DNA of 64,000 nucleotides from Sandaracinobacteroides sp039808025 (lineage in GTDB: Bacteria > Pseudomonadota > Alphaproteobacteria > Sphingomonadales > Sphingomonadaceae): assembly GCA_039808025.1 (NCBI GenBank), contig JBDHSK010000002.1, positions 248,001 to 312,000 on the forward strand. Reading direction: 5' to 3'. Below, piece by piece: positions 1-8,570 of the stretch. A model generated the notes under the pieces. It worked only from the letters and a program-made list of their open reading frames with translations, searched no databases and was not told where the DNA came from. The translations under genes were made by a program, and so were the position numbers. Position 1 is the stretch's first letter, and every line of letters starts with the position of its first letter.

Positions 1-351
1 AATCTGCAGTCGGTCGGCCAGCCAGACGCGGGCGAAATCAGCAGCGGGAAGACTTGCCAGCGCCCGATCGAAGGGAATGACTACCGCGCCATCCACACCC
101 AGCCCGGCCATGATCGTCAGCTTCTGCGCGATGGTGGTAAGGGCAAACGGCGGCGTGTCAGGCCGAAAAAACACTGACGGATGCGGATCGAACGTTGCCA
201 CCAGCGCCGGGCGCCCCTGCTGGTGGGCATGGCAAACAGCAGACCGGATCACTGCCTGATGACCCAGGTGCACGCCATCGAAATTGCCCAGCGCCAGTGC
301 CCCCCCCGCCAGATGGGCGGGAACTGCCGTCAGCGGGTCGATCCGTTCCAT
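1..351 (-). CDS. ribF: Bifunctional riboflavin kinase/FAD synthetase, N-terminal part (cut by window edge)
   Basis: The reading frame is open from an ATG at 351 to the left edge, giving about 117 residues of the N-terminal FMN adenylyltransferase domain; the C-terminal kinase domain lies outside. The nucleotidyltransferase signature ALGNFDGVHLGHQ is visible near residue 20, followed by ATFDPHP around residue 50, both characteristic of RibF. The family phosphorylates riboflavin to FMN and adenylates FMN to FAD in the cytoplasm. The start overlaps the folA stop by one base (TGATG), so the two are probably translationally coupled. A run of eight G residues in the coding strand (300-307 on plus as C) falls early in the gene but the frame through it is intact. 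Confidence 0.93.
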   Translation of the reverse strand, partial: MERIDPLTAVPAHLAGGALALGNFDGVHLGHQAVIRSAVCHAHQQGRPALVATFDPHPSVFFRPDTPPFALTTIAQKLTIMAGLGVDGAVVIPFDRALASLPAADFARVWLADRLQI

Positions 352-875
352 CAGCGGTCCGGATCGGGCGCCAGGCGACGCCAGGTTTCAAAGGTCATGG
401 CAGGCTCTGCCGTCAGCAACGCCTCGCTGCCAACCCGTTCCCACCAGTTCTCGTCGAGCGGTGGCCAGAAGGCATCACCCGGCGGGTTGATATGCATTCG
501 GGTGATTTCCGCACGGGTCGCCAGTGGGAGCCACTGGGCAAAAACCTCGCTGCCGCCTATCACCATGATCGCTGCCTTATCGACATCCTGCGCTTCGGCA
601 GCGCTGAGGGCGGCATCGACGCCGCCAACCGCAGTCACCCCATCGGCTGTCCACCCGGGGTTGCGGGTAATCACGATATTGTGGCGCCCCGGCAGCGGCC
701 GGCCGATCGAATCGAACGTCTTGCGACCCATGACGACGGGGTGCCCCATGGTGAGCGCCTTGAAACGGCGCAGATCAGCAGGCGCATGCCAGGGCATGCC
801 ACCCTGATAGCCGATGACGCCATTGTCTGCCACCGCCACCACCACCACGACTTCGCGCCGCAGGTCAGCCGCCAT
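351..875 (-). CDS. folA: Dihydrofolate reductase
   Basis: This 174-residue protein reduces dihydrofolate to tetrahydrofolate with NADPH. The family landmarks are present in order: VAVADNGVIG near the N-terminus, GGMPWHAPADLRRFK with the substrate-loop Trp, the NADPH-binding VVMGRKTFDSIGRPLPGR around residues 48-65, and IGGSEVFAQ near residue 115. Length is normal for a chromosomal DHFR. The ATG lies inside the end of the upstream membrane-protein gene (11-base overlap) and its stop overlaps the ribF start, placing it in a compact minus-strand operon. Confidence 0.95.
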   Translation of the reverse strand: MAADLRREVVVVVAVADNGVIGYQGGMPWHAPADLRRFKALTMGHPVVMGRKTFDSIGRPLPGRHNIVITRNPGWTADGVTAVGGVDAALSAAEAQDVDKAAIMVIGGSEVFAQWLPLATRAEITRMHINPPGDAFWPPLDENWWERVGSEALLTAEPAMTFETWRRLAPDPDR

Positions 876-1629
876 GCAACCCTCGCATCGCCACGGTCAG
901 GCGGCTGACAAAGCACAGATAATAAAGGCCGAATACAGCAGCGGCAGCAGTTGTCACAAGCTCGAACAGCCAGCGGCCAATGCCCCAGCCCATGGTAGGT
1001 TTCGAAGCGATAACCGTCCCCACCACGCCCATCGCCGCCCCCAGGCCGACAAACACCACCGACAACAGCAGGAAGGCGCTGATCAGCAAGGCGATCATTC
1101 CCAGCACCCGTAACGACCGGCCACTGGTCAGCGCCCAGCTTTCCTGCATGGCCTTCACCGGATCGGGCTCGGTGGTGGCAACCAGCGGCAGGGCCGAAAC
1201 GAACCGCGCCATCATCCAAAGGCCAGGCACGATGAACAGCAGAAGCCCCACCCCCACGGCAATCGCCTGGACCAGCGAGACGTCTATGGCCGGCAACAGG
1301 CGAGAAGCAGCCAACCGCAGAATTTCGCCAAGCCGAAACCCCGCCGTGCCGTCGTGGATGGCCAGAAAATAGATCACCATCTGCCCGGCGATCCCCGCCA
1401 CCATCACCAGCGGCAGAACCAGCACATCCAGCAGAGCTTCGGGGCCGGTGAACAGATCCTTGGGCGACCGGTCACCGATCTGCCACGACATCAGCAGTTG
1501 CGGCAGGAACAGGAACATGCCGACAACCGGAAGCATCAGTTCAGCGTGACGTCGGACAATTGCTTGTGTTTCTTCCCACAAGACATGGAATTGCAACGAC
1601 CCTGCTGTCTGCCTCACGCTGGCCGGCAA
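865..1629 (-). CDS. Multi-pass membrane protein of unknown function
   Basis: A 254-residue protein with a soluble N-terminal stretch of about 30 residues followed by about six hydrophobic segments. It resembles the integral membrane domains seen in glycerophosphoryl diester phosphodiesterase-associated or DUF975-like proteins: a conserved-looking loop, PDPVKAMQESWALTSGR, sits between two membrane segments around residue 155. The frame begins with TTG immediately after the grxD stop; a GTG at 1617 is an alternative start, so the N-terminus is uncertain. It sits between grxD and folA in an operon. No enzymatic motif is visible and no function is assigned. Confidence 0.7.
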   Translation of the reverse strand: MPASVRQTAGSLQFHVLWEETQAIVRRHAELMLPVVGMFLFLPQLLMSWQIGDRSPKDLFTGPEALLDVLVLPLVMVAGIAGQMVIYFLAIHDGTAGFRLGEILRLAASRLLPAIDVSLVQAIAVGVGLLLFIVPGLWMMARFVSALPLVATTEPDPVKAMQESWALTSGRSLRVLGMIALLISAFLLLSVVFVGLGAAMGVVGTVIASKPTMGWGIGRWLFELVTTAAAAVFGLYYLCFVSRLTVAMRGLHGG

Positions 1630-1968
1630 TCAGCTGACAGAGGGATTGCAGGATTCCAGAAGGGTCTGCAGCTCGCCCGCCTCGAACATCTCCATCATGA
1701 TGTCCGAGCCGCCGACAAACTCACCCTTGACATAGAGCTGCGGAATAGTCGGCCAGTCGGAATAGGCCTTGATGCCCTGGCGCACTTCCTGATCCTGCAA
1801 CACATCCACCGAATGGAACGGGCGTCCGACATGTTCGAGTATGGCGACCGCCCGACTGGAAAAGCCGCACTGCGGGAACATCGGCGTGCCCTTCATGAAC
1901 AGCACCACGTCATGACTTTTGACGATCTCGTCGATCCGCTGGCTGGTTACATCCATCTGGTCTGCCAT
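1630..1968 (-). CDS. grxD: Monothiol glutaredoxin, Grx4 family
   Basis: This 112-residue protein carries the CGFS active site (FPQCGFSSRAV, about residue 33-43), the diagnostic motif of monothiol glutaredoxins that bind and transfer [2Fe-2S] clusters with glutathione. The KGTP motif before it and the TIPQLYVKGEFVGGSDI stretch after it are standard GSH-binding parts of the fold. The gene lies directly after a BolA-family gene, matching the known physical partnership in which Grx4 and BolA form a [2Fe-2S]-bridged heterodimer. Confidence 0.96.
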   Translation of the reverse strand: MADQMDVTSQRIDEIVKSHDVVLFMKGTPMFPQCGFSSRAVAILEHVGRPFHSVDVLQDQEVRQGIKAYSDWPTIPQLYVKGEFVGGSDIMMEMFEAGELQTLLESCNPSVS

Positions 1969-1973
1969 TCACT

Positions 1974-2207
1974 TCACTCCTGAACTGCAGTCGTCAGCTG
2001 CAAGGCATGCAGCACGCCGCCCACGCGCCCGCCAAGGGCGGCATACACCAGCTGATGCTGCTTCACCCGCGACAGACCTGAAAACTGGGGCGCCCGCACG
2101 TGGGCCGCCCAATGATTGTCATCGCCGGCCAGATCCGTCAGCTCGACAACGGCACCGGGCAAGGCGCTGGTAATCGCCGCGCGGATGTCTTCACCTGACA
2201 TCGGCAT
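1974..2207 (-). CDS. BolA/IbaG family iron-sulfur partner protein
   Basis: A 77-residue protein starting MPMSGEDIRAAI; a second ATG six bases downstream (2201) is equally plausible. The longer open frame upstream overlaps the previous gene and is not homologous-looking, so it was trimmed. The core DLAGDDNHWAAHVRAPQFSG and LSRVKQHQLVYAALGG is the BolA fold, including the conserved RVKQHQ helix and the His used for cluster binding. It lies five bases before grxD, so it most likely works with that glutaredoxin in Fe-S delivery or iron sensing. Confidence 0.9.
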   Translation of the reverse strand: MPMSGEDIRAAITSALPGAVVELTDLAGDDNHWAAHVRAPQFSGLSRVKQHQLVYAALGGRVGGVLHALQLTTAVQE

Positions 2208-2208
2208 G

Positions 2209-2526
2209 TCAATCCGCCTTCTCGATCTGGCGACGTGCTTCGGCATCAGCCCGCGCCAGCGCTTCGCGCAGTTCGATTTCGCTGAGATCGACTCCACCTT
2301 TCAGCAAGTCTCCCATCAGCTTGCGCACGATGTCATCATCGCCCTTTTCCTCGAAATCAGCCTGAACGACCGATTTGGCATAGGCTTCGGTCTCCTCCTC
2401 GGTCAGCCCCAGATGCCCGGCCGCCCACAGGCCCATCAGGCGGTTGCGGCGCGCCGTGATCCGGAACTCCTTCTCGGCGTCTTTGGCGAATTTTGCCTCG
2501 AACCCCTTTTTCCGCTCTTCGAACAT
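2209..2526 (-). CDS. DUF1476 protein, zeta-type F1-ATPase inhibitor
   Basis: A 105-residue, highly charged helical protein. The family begins with a short segment followed by EERKKGFEAKFAKDAE, which here directly follows the ATG at 2526; the 17 residues open upstream of that ATG do not fit and were excluded. Family members in alphaproteobacteria (the zeta subunit of Paracoccus) bind F1-ATPase and inhibit ATP hydrolysis through the N-terminus. Typical internal features, including RRNRLMGLWAAGHLGL and ARADAEARRQIEKA at the end, are present. The gene ends two bases before the bolA start, so they are co-transcribed. Confidence 0.88.
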   Translation of the reverse strand: MFEERKKGFEAKFAKDAEKEFRITARRNRLMGLWAAGHLGLTEEETEAYAKSVVQADFEEKGDDDIVRKLMGDLLKGGVDLSEIELREALARADAEARRQIEKAD

Positions 2527-2589
2527 GAACAGTTCCGCTTTCCGATTCCCTGGTTCCAACGGCCGAGATAGGCGCAAGGCCCGCAGCTT

Positions 2590-3129
2590 TCAACCGATCT
2601 TGGGCGGGCGAGCGCCAGCCGCCAGCTGCTGCGCCAGCTCTTCCAGCGCCTTGCGCAACCCCTCATCCTTCACCCCTTCCAGCGTTCCCACCGGTATCGC
2701 TGGCAGCCCTGCTGCCACTGGCGAGGAAACCGGCGGTTTCGGCACTTCCCCCTGCACCAGTTTCAGACGCGAAACCGCCCCATGGCCAAGAATCCGGTTC
2801 ACCCGTTCGATGATCTGTGTTGAAACATGCTGCAACTGCACGGCGAACGGCCCTTCAACACGGATGGTCAGAGTGCCGTCGTCCTTGCGGCCACGGGGAA
2901 AGCGGATCGATTCCGGAATCGACCAGCGGCAATAGACCGGCCCCACCACCTCGCGCCACTGCCCCAGCAGCGCTGACCGCGAGAATCCGAACCGGCGAAA
3001 CGCCATGCCGCCGACATCCGGAAGCAACTGACCGATCTGTCGGGCGCCACCCCCACGCGAGCGCGTCTGCGGCGACGGTTGTGTCGGCGGATGCGGCGGC
3101 TGGGTATTTCGGGCTTTGGCCATTGCCAT
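2590..3129 (-). CDS. DUF721/DciA-like protein
   Basis: A 179-residue protein starting MAMAKARNTQP (a second ATG at 3123 is possible). The N-terminal 40 residues are Pro/Gln/Arg-rich and probably disordered; the central part, with FSRSALLGQWREVVGPVY and TLTIRVEGPFAVQLQH, is the DUF721 fold found in DciA, the loader of the replicative DnaB helicase in most bacteria lacking DnaC. The C-terminal tail is low complexity. It is divergent from mutY with only 20 bases between the two starts, so their promoters must overlap or lie inside the genes. Assignment to DciA is by family; no function is shown directly. Confidence 0.8.
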   Translation of the reverse strand: MAMAKARNTQPPHPPTQPSPQTRSRGGGARQIGQLLPDVGGMAFRRFGFSRSALLGQWREVVGPVYCRWSIPESIRFPRGRKDDGTLTIRVEGPFAVQLQHVSTQIIERVNRILGHGAVSRLKLVQGEVPKPPVSSPVAAGLPAIPVGTLEGVKDEGLRKALEELAQQLAAGARPPKIG

Positions 3130-3149
3130 TGGCTGTGCCAGAGAGAGGC

Positions 3150-4184
3150 ATGCCCGCCAACCCGATTCCCGCATCCCTGCTGGATTGGTATGACCGTTCC
3201 GCCCGTACCCTGCCATGGCGCACCCCGCCGGGAACCGCTGAACGGCCCGACCCCTATGCCGTATGGCTATCGGAAATCATGCTGCAGCAGACCACGGTGG
3301 CAGCGGTCATTCCCTATTGGCAGCGCTTCCGCAGTCGCTGGCCCGATGTCGGAGCGCTCGCTGCCGCCCCAGACGATGCGGTGATGCACGAATGGGCGGG
3401 CCTTGGCTATTATGCCCGGGCGCGCAACCTGCTGGCTACCGCCCGTATCGTCGCTGCCCGCGGCGGATTTCCGACGTCGACGCAGGAACTGGCGAAGCTT
3501 CCGGGCATTGGCCCCTATACGGCTGCCGCCATCGCCGCCATCGCCTTTGCCCAGCCGGTGCTGATGCTTGACACCAATGTTCTGCGGGTGGGCGCCCGGC
3601 TGTTTGCCGTCGATCAACCACTGCCGGGGGCACGCCCAGCCATCCAGGCGTACATGCAGCCACTGGTTCCTTCCGGCCGTCCCGGAGATTTCGGTCAGGC
3701 CCTTATGGATCTGGGCGCGACCATCTGCACGGCCGCCACGCCCGACTGCCAGCGCTGCCCACTGCAACCCTGGTGCCTTGCCCACCAGCACGGAAGGGCG
3801 GAAGAACTTCCCCGCCGGCTGCCCAGAACCGCACGACCGCGCCGCTTCGGAAGCGCCTGGTGGATCGAACATGGCGGCCAGGTGGCGCTGGTGCACCGGC
3901 CCGCCACCGGCCTGCTGGGCGGCATGATGGGGCTTCCGGGGACCGGCTGGGGGGCAACCCCTGTTTACGAGCTGCCCTTCCCGGCCAACTGGCAGACCAT
4001 GCCCACCATCCGCCATGCTTTCACCCACTTCGAACTGCACCTCGCCCTGTTCGCCGTCCGCCCAGCCGTAAGGCCGCAACTCGATCAGCCGCTCATCTGG
4101 CAACCGCGCGACCGGCTGGACGGCCTGCCCAGCCTGTACGCGCGTGCCGTTCGCACCATCCTCGCCACCATGGAGCCAGCATGA
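3150..4184 (+). CDS. mutY: A/G-specific adenine glycosylase
   Basis: A 344-residue DNA glycosylase that removes adenine mispaired with 8-oxoguanine. The start at 3150 follows a GAGAGAGG ribosome-binding site; the longer frame upstream runs back into the divergent gene and is not used. Visible features are the catalytic Glu in SEIMLQQT (residue 42), the helix-hairpin-helix LPGIGPYTAAAIAAIAF, the catalytic Asp in LDTNVLRV, and the [4Fe-4S] cluster pattern C-x6-C-x2-C-x5-C. The C-terminal part is a NUDIX-like 8-oxoG recognition domain. Its stop overlaps the nudC start (ATGA). Confidence 0.96.
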   Translation: MPANPIPASLLDWYDRSARTLPWRTPPGTAERPDPYAVWLSEIMLQQTTVAAVIPYWQRFRSRWPDVGALAAAPDDAVMHEWAGLGYYARARNLLATARIVAARGGFPTSTQELAKLPGIGPYTAAAIAAIAFAQPVLMLDTNVLRVGARLFAVDQPLPGARPAIQAYMQPLVPSGRPGDFGQALMDLGATICTAATPDCQRCPLQPWCLAHQHGRAEELPRRLPRTARPRRFGSAWWIEHGGQVALVHRPATGLLGGMMGLPGTGWGATPVYELPFPANWQTMPTIRHAFTHFELHLALFAVRPAVRPQLDQPLIWQPRDRLDGLPSLYARAVRTILATMEPA

Positions 4185-5077
4185 ACCTCAGCCTGTTCGC
4201 AGATCTTGCCTTCTGCGGCGATCCGCTCGATCGCGCCGACCATCTGCGCCGCGACGATCAGGCCATCGCCGCCCTGCGGATGCTGCCAACCGCGCGCTTT
4301 CTGGTTCTCGACGATCTGAAGCCGATACTCTCGGCCGATGGCAACACCCTCAACTGGACAAGCCGGAGCAACACGCCCGACGGTCTGCTGCTGTTTCTGG
4401 GCCTCGGAGCGGATGGCGCACCCCATTTCGCCGTCGATGACACTTCGGGCGCTACCCCGGCCAATGGCGCCCGCACTGTCGACCCGCGCCGCGCTGCCGC
4501 CCTTCTGACCCCAGCCGACAGCGCCATTCTGGCGCAGGCGCGCTCGTTGCTCGACTGGCACCGCCGCCACGGCCATTGTGCAAACTGCGGCGCTCCTACC
4601 ATCATTGCCAAGGCCGGCTACAGCCGCCTGTGCAACGCCTGCGCCACCGAGCATTTCCCCCGCGTCGATCCCGTGGTCATCATGCTTGCCGAACATGATG
4701 AACGGGTGCTGGTAGGCCGTGGGGTGCATTTTCCTGGCAATTTCTTCTCGGCACTGGCCGGGTTCGTGGAACCGGGAGAATCGCTTGAACAGGCGGTGGG
4801 GCGCGAACTGTCAGAGGAAGCCGGAATTGCCGTTCACAATGTTCGCATCATTGCCAGCCAGCCGTGGCCGTTTCCCTCAAGCCTGATGATCGGCGCCCAC
4901 GCCGATGCCGTGTCAGATACCCTTACCCTCGATGAAAGCGAGATCGTCGAGGCACGCTGGGTCAGCCGCCAGGAAGTGCGCGCTGCCCTGGCTGGCAAAG
5001 CCGACTGGAACGCCCCTCAGTCAATCGCCATTGCCAACCGTCTGCTCCATCGCTGGGCATACGCAGACCCGCACTAG
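4181..5077 (+). CDS. nudC: NAD(+) diphosphatase / NADH pyrophosphatase
   Basis: A 298-residue NUDIX enzyme. It has a four-Cys zinc ribbon (CANCG, then CNAC about 17 residues later), then the NUDIX box GFVEPGESLEQAVGRELSEEAGI, and the SQPWPFPSSLM motif that distinguishes NudC from other NUDIX hydrolases. The family hydrolyses NAD(H) to NMN and AMP and can remove NAD caps from RNA. The ATG at 4181 overlaps the mutY stop. Its own stop lies in a CTAG palindrome that also supplies the stop of the convergent GGDEF/EAL gene. Confidence 0.95.
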   Translation: MNLSLFADLAFCGDPLDRADHLRRDDQAIAALRMLPTARFLVLDDLKPILSADGNTLNWTSRSNTPDGLLLFLGLGADGAPHFAVDDTSGATPANGARTVDPRRAAALLTPADSAILAQARSLLDWHRRHGHCANCGAPTIIAKAGYSRLCNACATEHFPRVDPVVIMLAEHDERVLVGRGVHFPGNFFSALAGFVEPGESLEQAVGRELSEEAGIAVHNVRIIASQPWPFPSSLMIGAHADAVSDTLTLDESEIVEARWVSRQEVRAALAGKADWNAPQSIAIANRLLHRWAYADPH

Positions 5078-7422
5078 CTGCAGGCTCGCACCGGCTCGTC
5101 AAGTACGACCAGATGGCTCTTGCGATCGAGCAGCCGCCTGGAATCCTCGCCCGACATCGGCCGGCCGAAGTAGTAGCCCTGCATCTGGGTGCAGCCCAGC
5201 CGCCGCATCTCCTCGAACTCGGCGCGCGTTTCCGTGCCCTCGGCAGTGGTGGTGATGCCCAGCCGCTCGGCCAAGGCAACGATTGCCTGAATGATCGCCG
5301 TCGACTCACCGCTGTCGGTGTTGCTGGCCTGAACGAAGCTGCGGTCGATCTTGATGCGGCTGAAGGCAATCTTCTGCAGGTAGCCCAGCGACGAATAGCC
5401 GGTTCCGAAATCATCGAGGGCAATGCCAACGCCCATCTCCACCAGTTGCCGCAACATGCTGGCCGTCTGTTCGCGCTCATCGAGAAACAGGCTCTCGGTC
5501 AGTTCCAGTTCCAGACGCGATGGATGAATACGCCAGCGATGCAGAATCCGACGCACCTCGTCAACGAACCCAAGATCATCGAATTGCATGGGCGACAGGT
5601 TGACCGCCAGCTTCACATGTTCAGGCCACGAAGTCGCCTGATGGCACGCTTCCTCAAGCGCCCAGCGCCCCAGAGTCACAATCAGGCCATTGGCTTCGGC
5701 CATCGGGATGAACACGCCCGGTGCAATGTCGCCCCGTTCGGGATGACGCCAGCGCATCAGCGCCTCAAAGGCGACGATATGCTCGTCAATGGCATTGACG
5801 ACCGGCTGATAGACCATCCGCAACTGCCCGGCCGCCAGGGCATTGCGCAGATCGAACTCGAGCAGCCGGCGATCTTCGGTTTCTGCCTGCATGGACTGGT
5901 CGAACAACCGCACCGTGCCACGGCCATCGGCCTTGGCGCCATACAGCGCCAGATCGGCAGCGCGCATCAGCGCCTCAACCGTGCGTCCATGCTGCGGGCC
6001 GCAGGCCATCCCCACCGACGCCCCGATGATCGCCTCGCGGTTACCGATCCGGTAGGGTTCCGACAGGGCGCCTATGACAGATTCGCCCATGGCAAATGCT
6101 TCATCGGCTTCGCATGATCGCAGCACCACGGCGAATTCGTCACCACCCAACCGCCCGGCCAGGCCACGCGCACCGGCCTTTTCCATGACGACATCCCGTA
6201 GCCGTAGCGCCACCTCGCCCAGCAACCGGTCACCGGCGCCATGGCCAAGGCTGTCGTTCACGGCCTTGAAGCGATCGAGATCGACGAACAGCAGCACTGT
6301 CGGTTCGCCCGTAGCCAGTGCGTCCAGCAAGGTCTGGTGGATGATCCGGCGATTGACGAGACCTGTCAGCGCATCGAAGGTCGCCAGTTCGGCGATCCGT
6401 TCCGCCGAGCGATGACGATCCGTAACATCAGAGCCAATGCCGCGGTAACCGCACATGCGCCCCGCCGAATCGAACTTGGGTGTGGCCGATAACTGCCACC
6501 AGCGATCATCGCCATCGACCGGCACCGGAACCAGCAGATCACGAAATGGCAGCGACCGCTCGACCATGACGGCCAGTTGCGGAGATTCCTGCGGGTCGAT
6601 GATTTCGCTCCAGTGGCGGCCGGTCAGGCTGTCGATGCTCTCTCCCAGCGCCTCACCCATGCGAGAGGTGGCAAAAGTCAGAACCCCGGTGGCATCGAAC
6701 TCGAACAGCCACTCTTCGCCATTGGCCTCGAATTCGCTCAGCAGCAGCCCTACCACCTCGCTCTGGGCCATCACCTGCTCTTCGGCCAGCAGCCGGATGA
6801 AATAGTGCCGCGACCCGAGAATGACCCCGTGCACCGACACGATGATGAAGGTGGCGAAGATCAGCCACAATGTTGCCCCCGTTCCGGCCAACACCAGCCC
6901 CACCCCGGTGCCAATGATAATGGGCCCGCTCAGCATCGCAGCACCCAACGGAAAGATCAGGGTCGACTGTGCCGTTATGGTAATGCCGGCCAGCGCCATC
7001 GCCAGAATCACCAGCGACATATGGTGATCGCTGCCTGGCAGGGTGCTGGCGATCAGATACCCCCACGAACCGCCCACCAGCAGCATCTCGGCCATCAGGC
7101 CGCGTACCCGCTCAGGCGTTGCCGACTGTCCCAGCCGTCCGCGCCCGTCGAGCCAGGCCCGCCGCGCCCATAATGGCAGCACCAGCATTTGCGGCGCTGC
7201 CCAGGCCAGCAGTTGCATCCACGAGAGACCCGGAGCCACCACCAGCAGCACCACAACCGTGTTGCAGAAGGTGACAAGCAGGTTCAGCGGCAGGTAGCGC
7301 GACAGGAACGCAAGCCTTGCGGCGCGCACCCGGCCGTCGAACGGCGTGTCACCGCCAATTTTCAGCAGAACCGCAAGTCGCGGAACCTCGATTGGTCTCG
7401 ACAGCGAAGCGCCGAACGACAT
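5074..7422 (-). CDS. Membrane-bound PAS-GGDEF-EAL cyclic-di-GMP enzyme
   Basis: A 782-residue protein: several membrane helices between residues about 45 and 205, a PAS-like sensor at about 225-335 (ending GYRGIGSDVTDRH), a diguanylate cyclase domain at about 345-505, and a phosphodiesterase domain at about 520-770. GGDEF is intact at residues 426-430, but no RxxD inhibitory site is seen just before it. The EAL domain has EAL at 553-555 and the metal/catalytic motifs NLSP, ELTES, DDFGTGYSS, KIDRSF, AEGTET and QGYYFGRP. Both activities may therefore be functional, with the PAS or membrane part setting the direction. The signal sensed is unknown. Confidence 0.93.
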   Translation of the reverse strand: MSFGASLSRPIEVPRLAVLLKIGGDTPFDGRVRAARLAFLSRYLPLNLLVTFCNTVVVLLVVAPGLSWMQLLAWAAPQMLVLPLWARRAWLDGRGRLGQSATPERVRGLMAEMLLVGGSWGYLIASTLPGSDHHMSLVILAMALAGITITAQSTLIFPLGAAMLSGPIIIGTGVGLVLAGTGATLWLIFATFIIVSVHGVILGSRHYFIRLLAEEQVMAQSEVVGLLLSEFEANGEEWLFEFDATGVLTFATSRMGEALGESIDSLTGRHWSEIIDPQESPQLAVMVERSLPFRDLLVPVPVDGDDRWWQLSATPKFDSAGRMCGYRGIGSDVTDRHRSAERIAELATFDALTGLVNRRIIHQTLLDALATGEPTVLLFVDLDRFKAVNDSLGHGAGDRLLGEVALRLRDVVMEKAGARGLAGRLGGDEFAVVLRSCEADEAFAMGESVIGALSEPYRIGNREAIIGASVGMACGPQHGRTVEALMRAADLALYGAKADGRGTVRLFDQSMQAETEDRRLLEFDLRNALAAGQLRMVYQPVVNAIDEHIVAFEALMRWRHPERGDIAPGVFIPMAEANGLIVTLGRWALEEACHQATSWPEHVKLAVNLSPMQFDDLGFVDEVRRILHRWRIHPSRLELELTESLFLDEREQTASMLRQLVEMGVGIALDDFGTGYSSLGYLQKIAFSRIKIDRSFVQASNTDSGESTAIIQAIVALAERLGITTTAEGTETRAEFEEMRRLGCTQMQGYYFGRPMSGEDSRRLLDRKSHLVVLDEPVRACS

Positions 7423-7508
7423 CGCAAACCCCTACCATCTTCGGCCATGTCAATAGCCGAAGACAGAAACGGCCAAGTCTGACAGCGGTTTAGCCCGCTC
7501 GCCTGTGA

Positions 7509-8417
7509 TCAGCGGGTGGCGACCTCGGGTGGCACCATCGGGTAGCTTCCCAGCACCCGTATCCATTTGGAATGGAACTGCAGCTCTTCGAGGGCGCGGG
7601 CCATGGCCGGTTCGGCGGGACGGCCAACGATATCGATCAGGAACTCGGCCGCAACGAACGCGCCACCGCGCAAATGGCTTTCCAGCCGGGTCAGGTTGAT
7701 GCCGTTGGTCGCAAAGCCACCCAGCGCCTTGAACAACGCCGCCGGTACGTTCTTCACCTCGAACGACAGCGTGGTTTTCACCGGCCCTTCGTAATCAGAC
7801 AGATCGGCCGGCGTGCGCGCCAGCATCAGAAAGCGGGTGCGGTTGTGATCGGCATCCTGCAGATTGTCGATCAGCAGGGTCGCGCCATACAATTCCCCGG
7901 CAAGGCGCGAGGCAACGGCCGCCAGCGCCTTGTCGCCACGCCCGGCGATTTCGGCAGCGGCTCCGGCGGTATCGGAATAGGTTACCGGGCGAATCCCGAG
8001 GCTGCGCAGCCGCTTTCTTGTCTGGCCCAGCGCCTGCGGATGCGACAGGGCCTGCTTCACATCGCCCAGCACCGCGCCCGGGGCGCCCAGAAGGCAGGAT
8101 TCCACCTTCACATAATGTTCGCCAATCACGAACAACCCTGATTCCGGAAGCAGAAAGTGCACATCGGCCACCCGCCCGTGCAGGCTGTTCTCCACCGGAA
8201 TCATCGCCACCCTTGCCGTGCCGTCGATGGCGGCCATCATCGCGTCTTCAAAGCTGAAGCAGGGCACCGGCAGGGCATCCGGAAGCGCCTCGCGCACAGC
8301 CTGATGCGAAAATGCGCCAGGCGCCCCCTGAAACGAAACCGCACGCATCGGGTCGGCAGCGGCAGCTGCTCGCATGGTGTCAACAAGGGTCTGGGCGAGT
8401 GGCGGGTAGGTCTGCAT
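7509..8417 (-). CDS. pheA: Prephenate dehydratase
   Basis: A 302-residue enzyme converting prephenate to phenylpyruvate in phenylalanine synthesis. The start MQTYPPLAQTLVDTM at 8417 was chosen because the 30 extra upstream residues do not resemble the family. Motifs present are VSFQGAPGAFSH at the N-terminus, IPVENSLHGRV, the catalytic-loop NRTRFLML, and a C-terminal ACT domain with VKNVPAALFKALGGFATNGINLT read across residues about 225-250. The ACT motif usually written ESRP is ESHL here, so Phe feedback may differ from the E. coli enzyme. There is no fused chorismate mutase. Confidence 0.94.
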   Translation of the reverse strand: MQTYPPLAQTLVDTMRAAAAADPMRAVSFQGAPGAFSHQAVREALPDALPVPCFSFEDAMMAAIDGTARVAMIPVENSLHGRVADVHFLLPESGLFVIGEHYVKVESCLLGAPGAVLGDVKQALSHPQALGQTRKRLRSLGIRPVTYSDTAGAAAEIAGRGDKALAAVASRLAGELYGATLLIDNLQDADHNRTRFLMLARTPADLSDYEGPVKTTLSFEVKNVPAALFKALGGFATNGINLTRLESHLRGGAFVAAEFLIDIVGRPAEPAMARALEELQFHSKWIRVLGSYPMVPPEVATR

Positions 8418-8570
8418 GGCCGCGCTCTTCGCCGAGCCAACGGCGACGGTCAACCGCCTTGCTGCAATTCCTGTTAACAGCGTGAACTGATCCATTGCCA
8501 TTTGCATCCGTGCTTTCTATGGAAAGCCATCGATTGCGGTTCAGGCAGAAATTTTCGGAGTTCGGGGACG

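Noticed and set aside
300..307. Run of eight identical bases in ribF as a frameshift
   Set aside because: The frame on both sides of the run continues with conserved RibF motifs, so no shift is needed.
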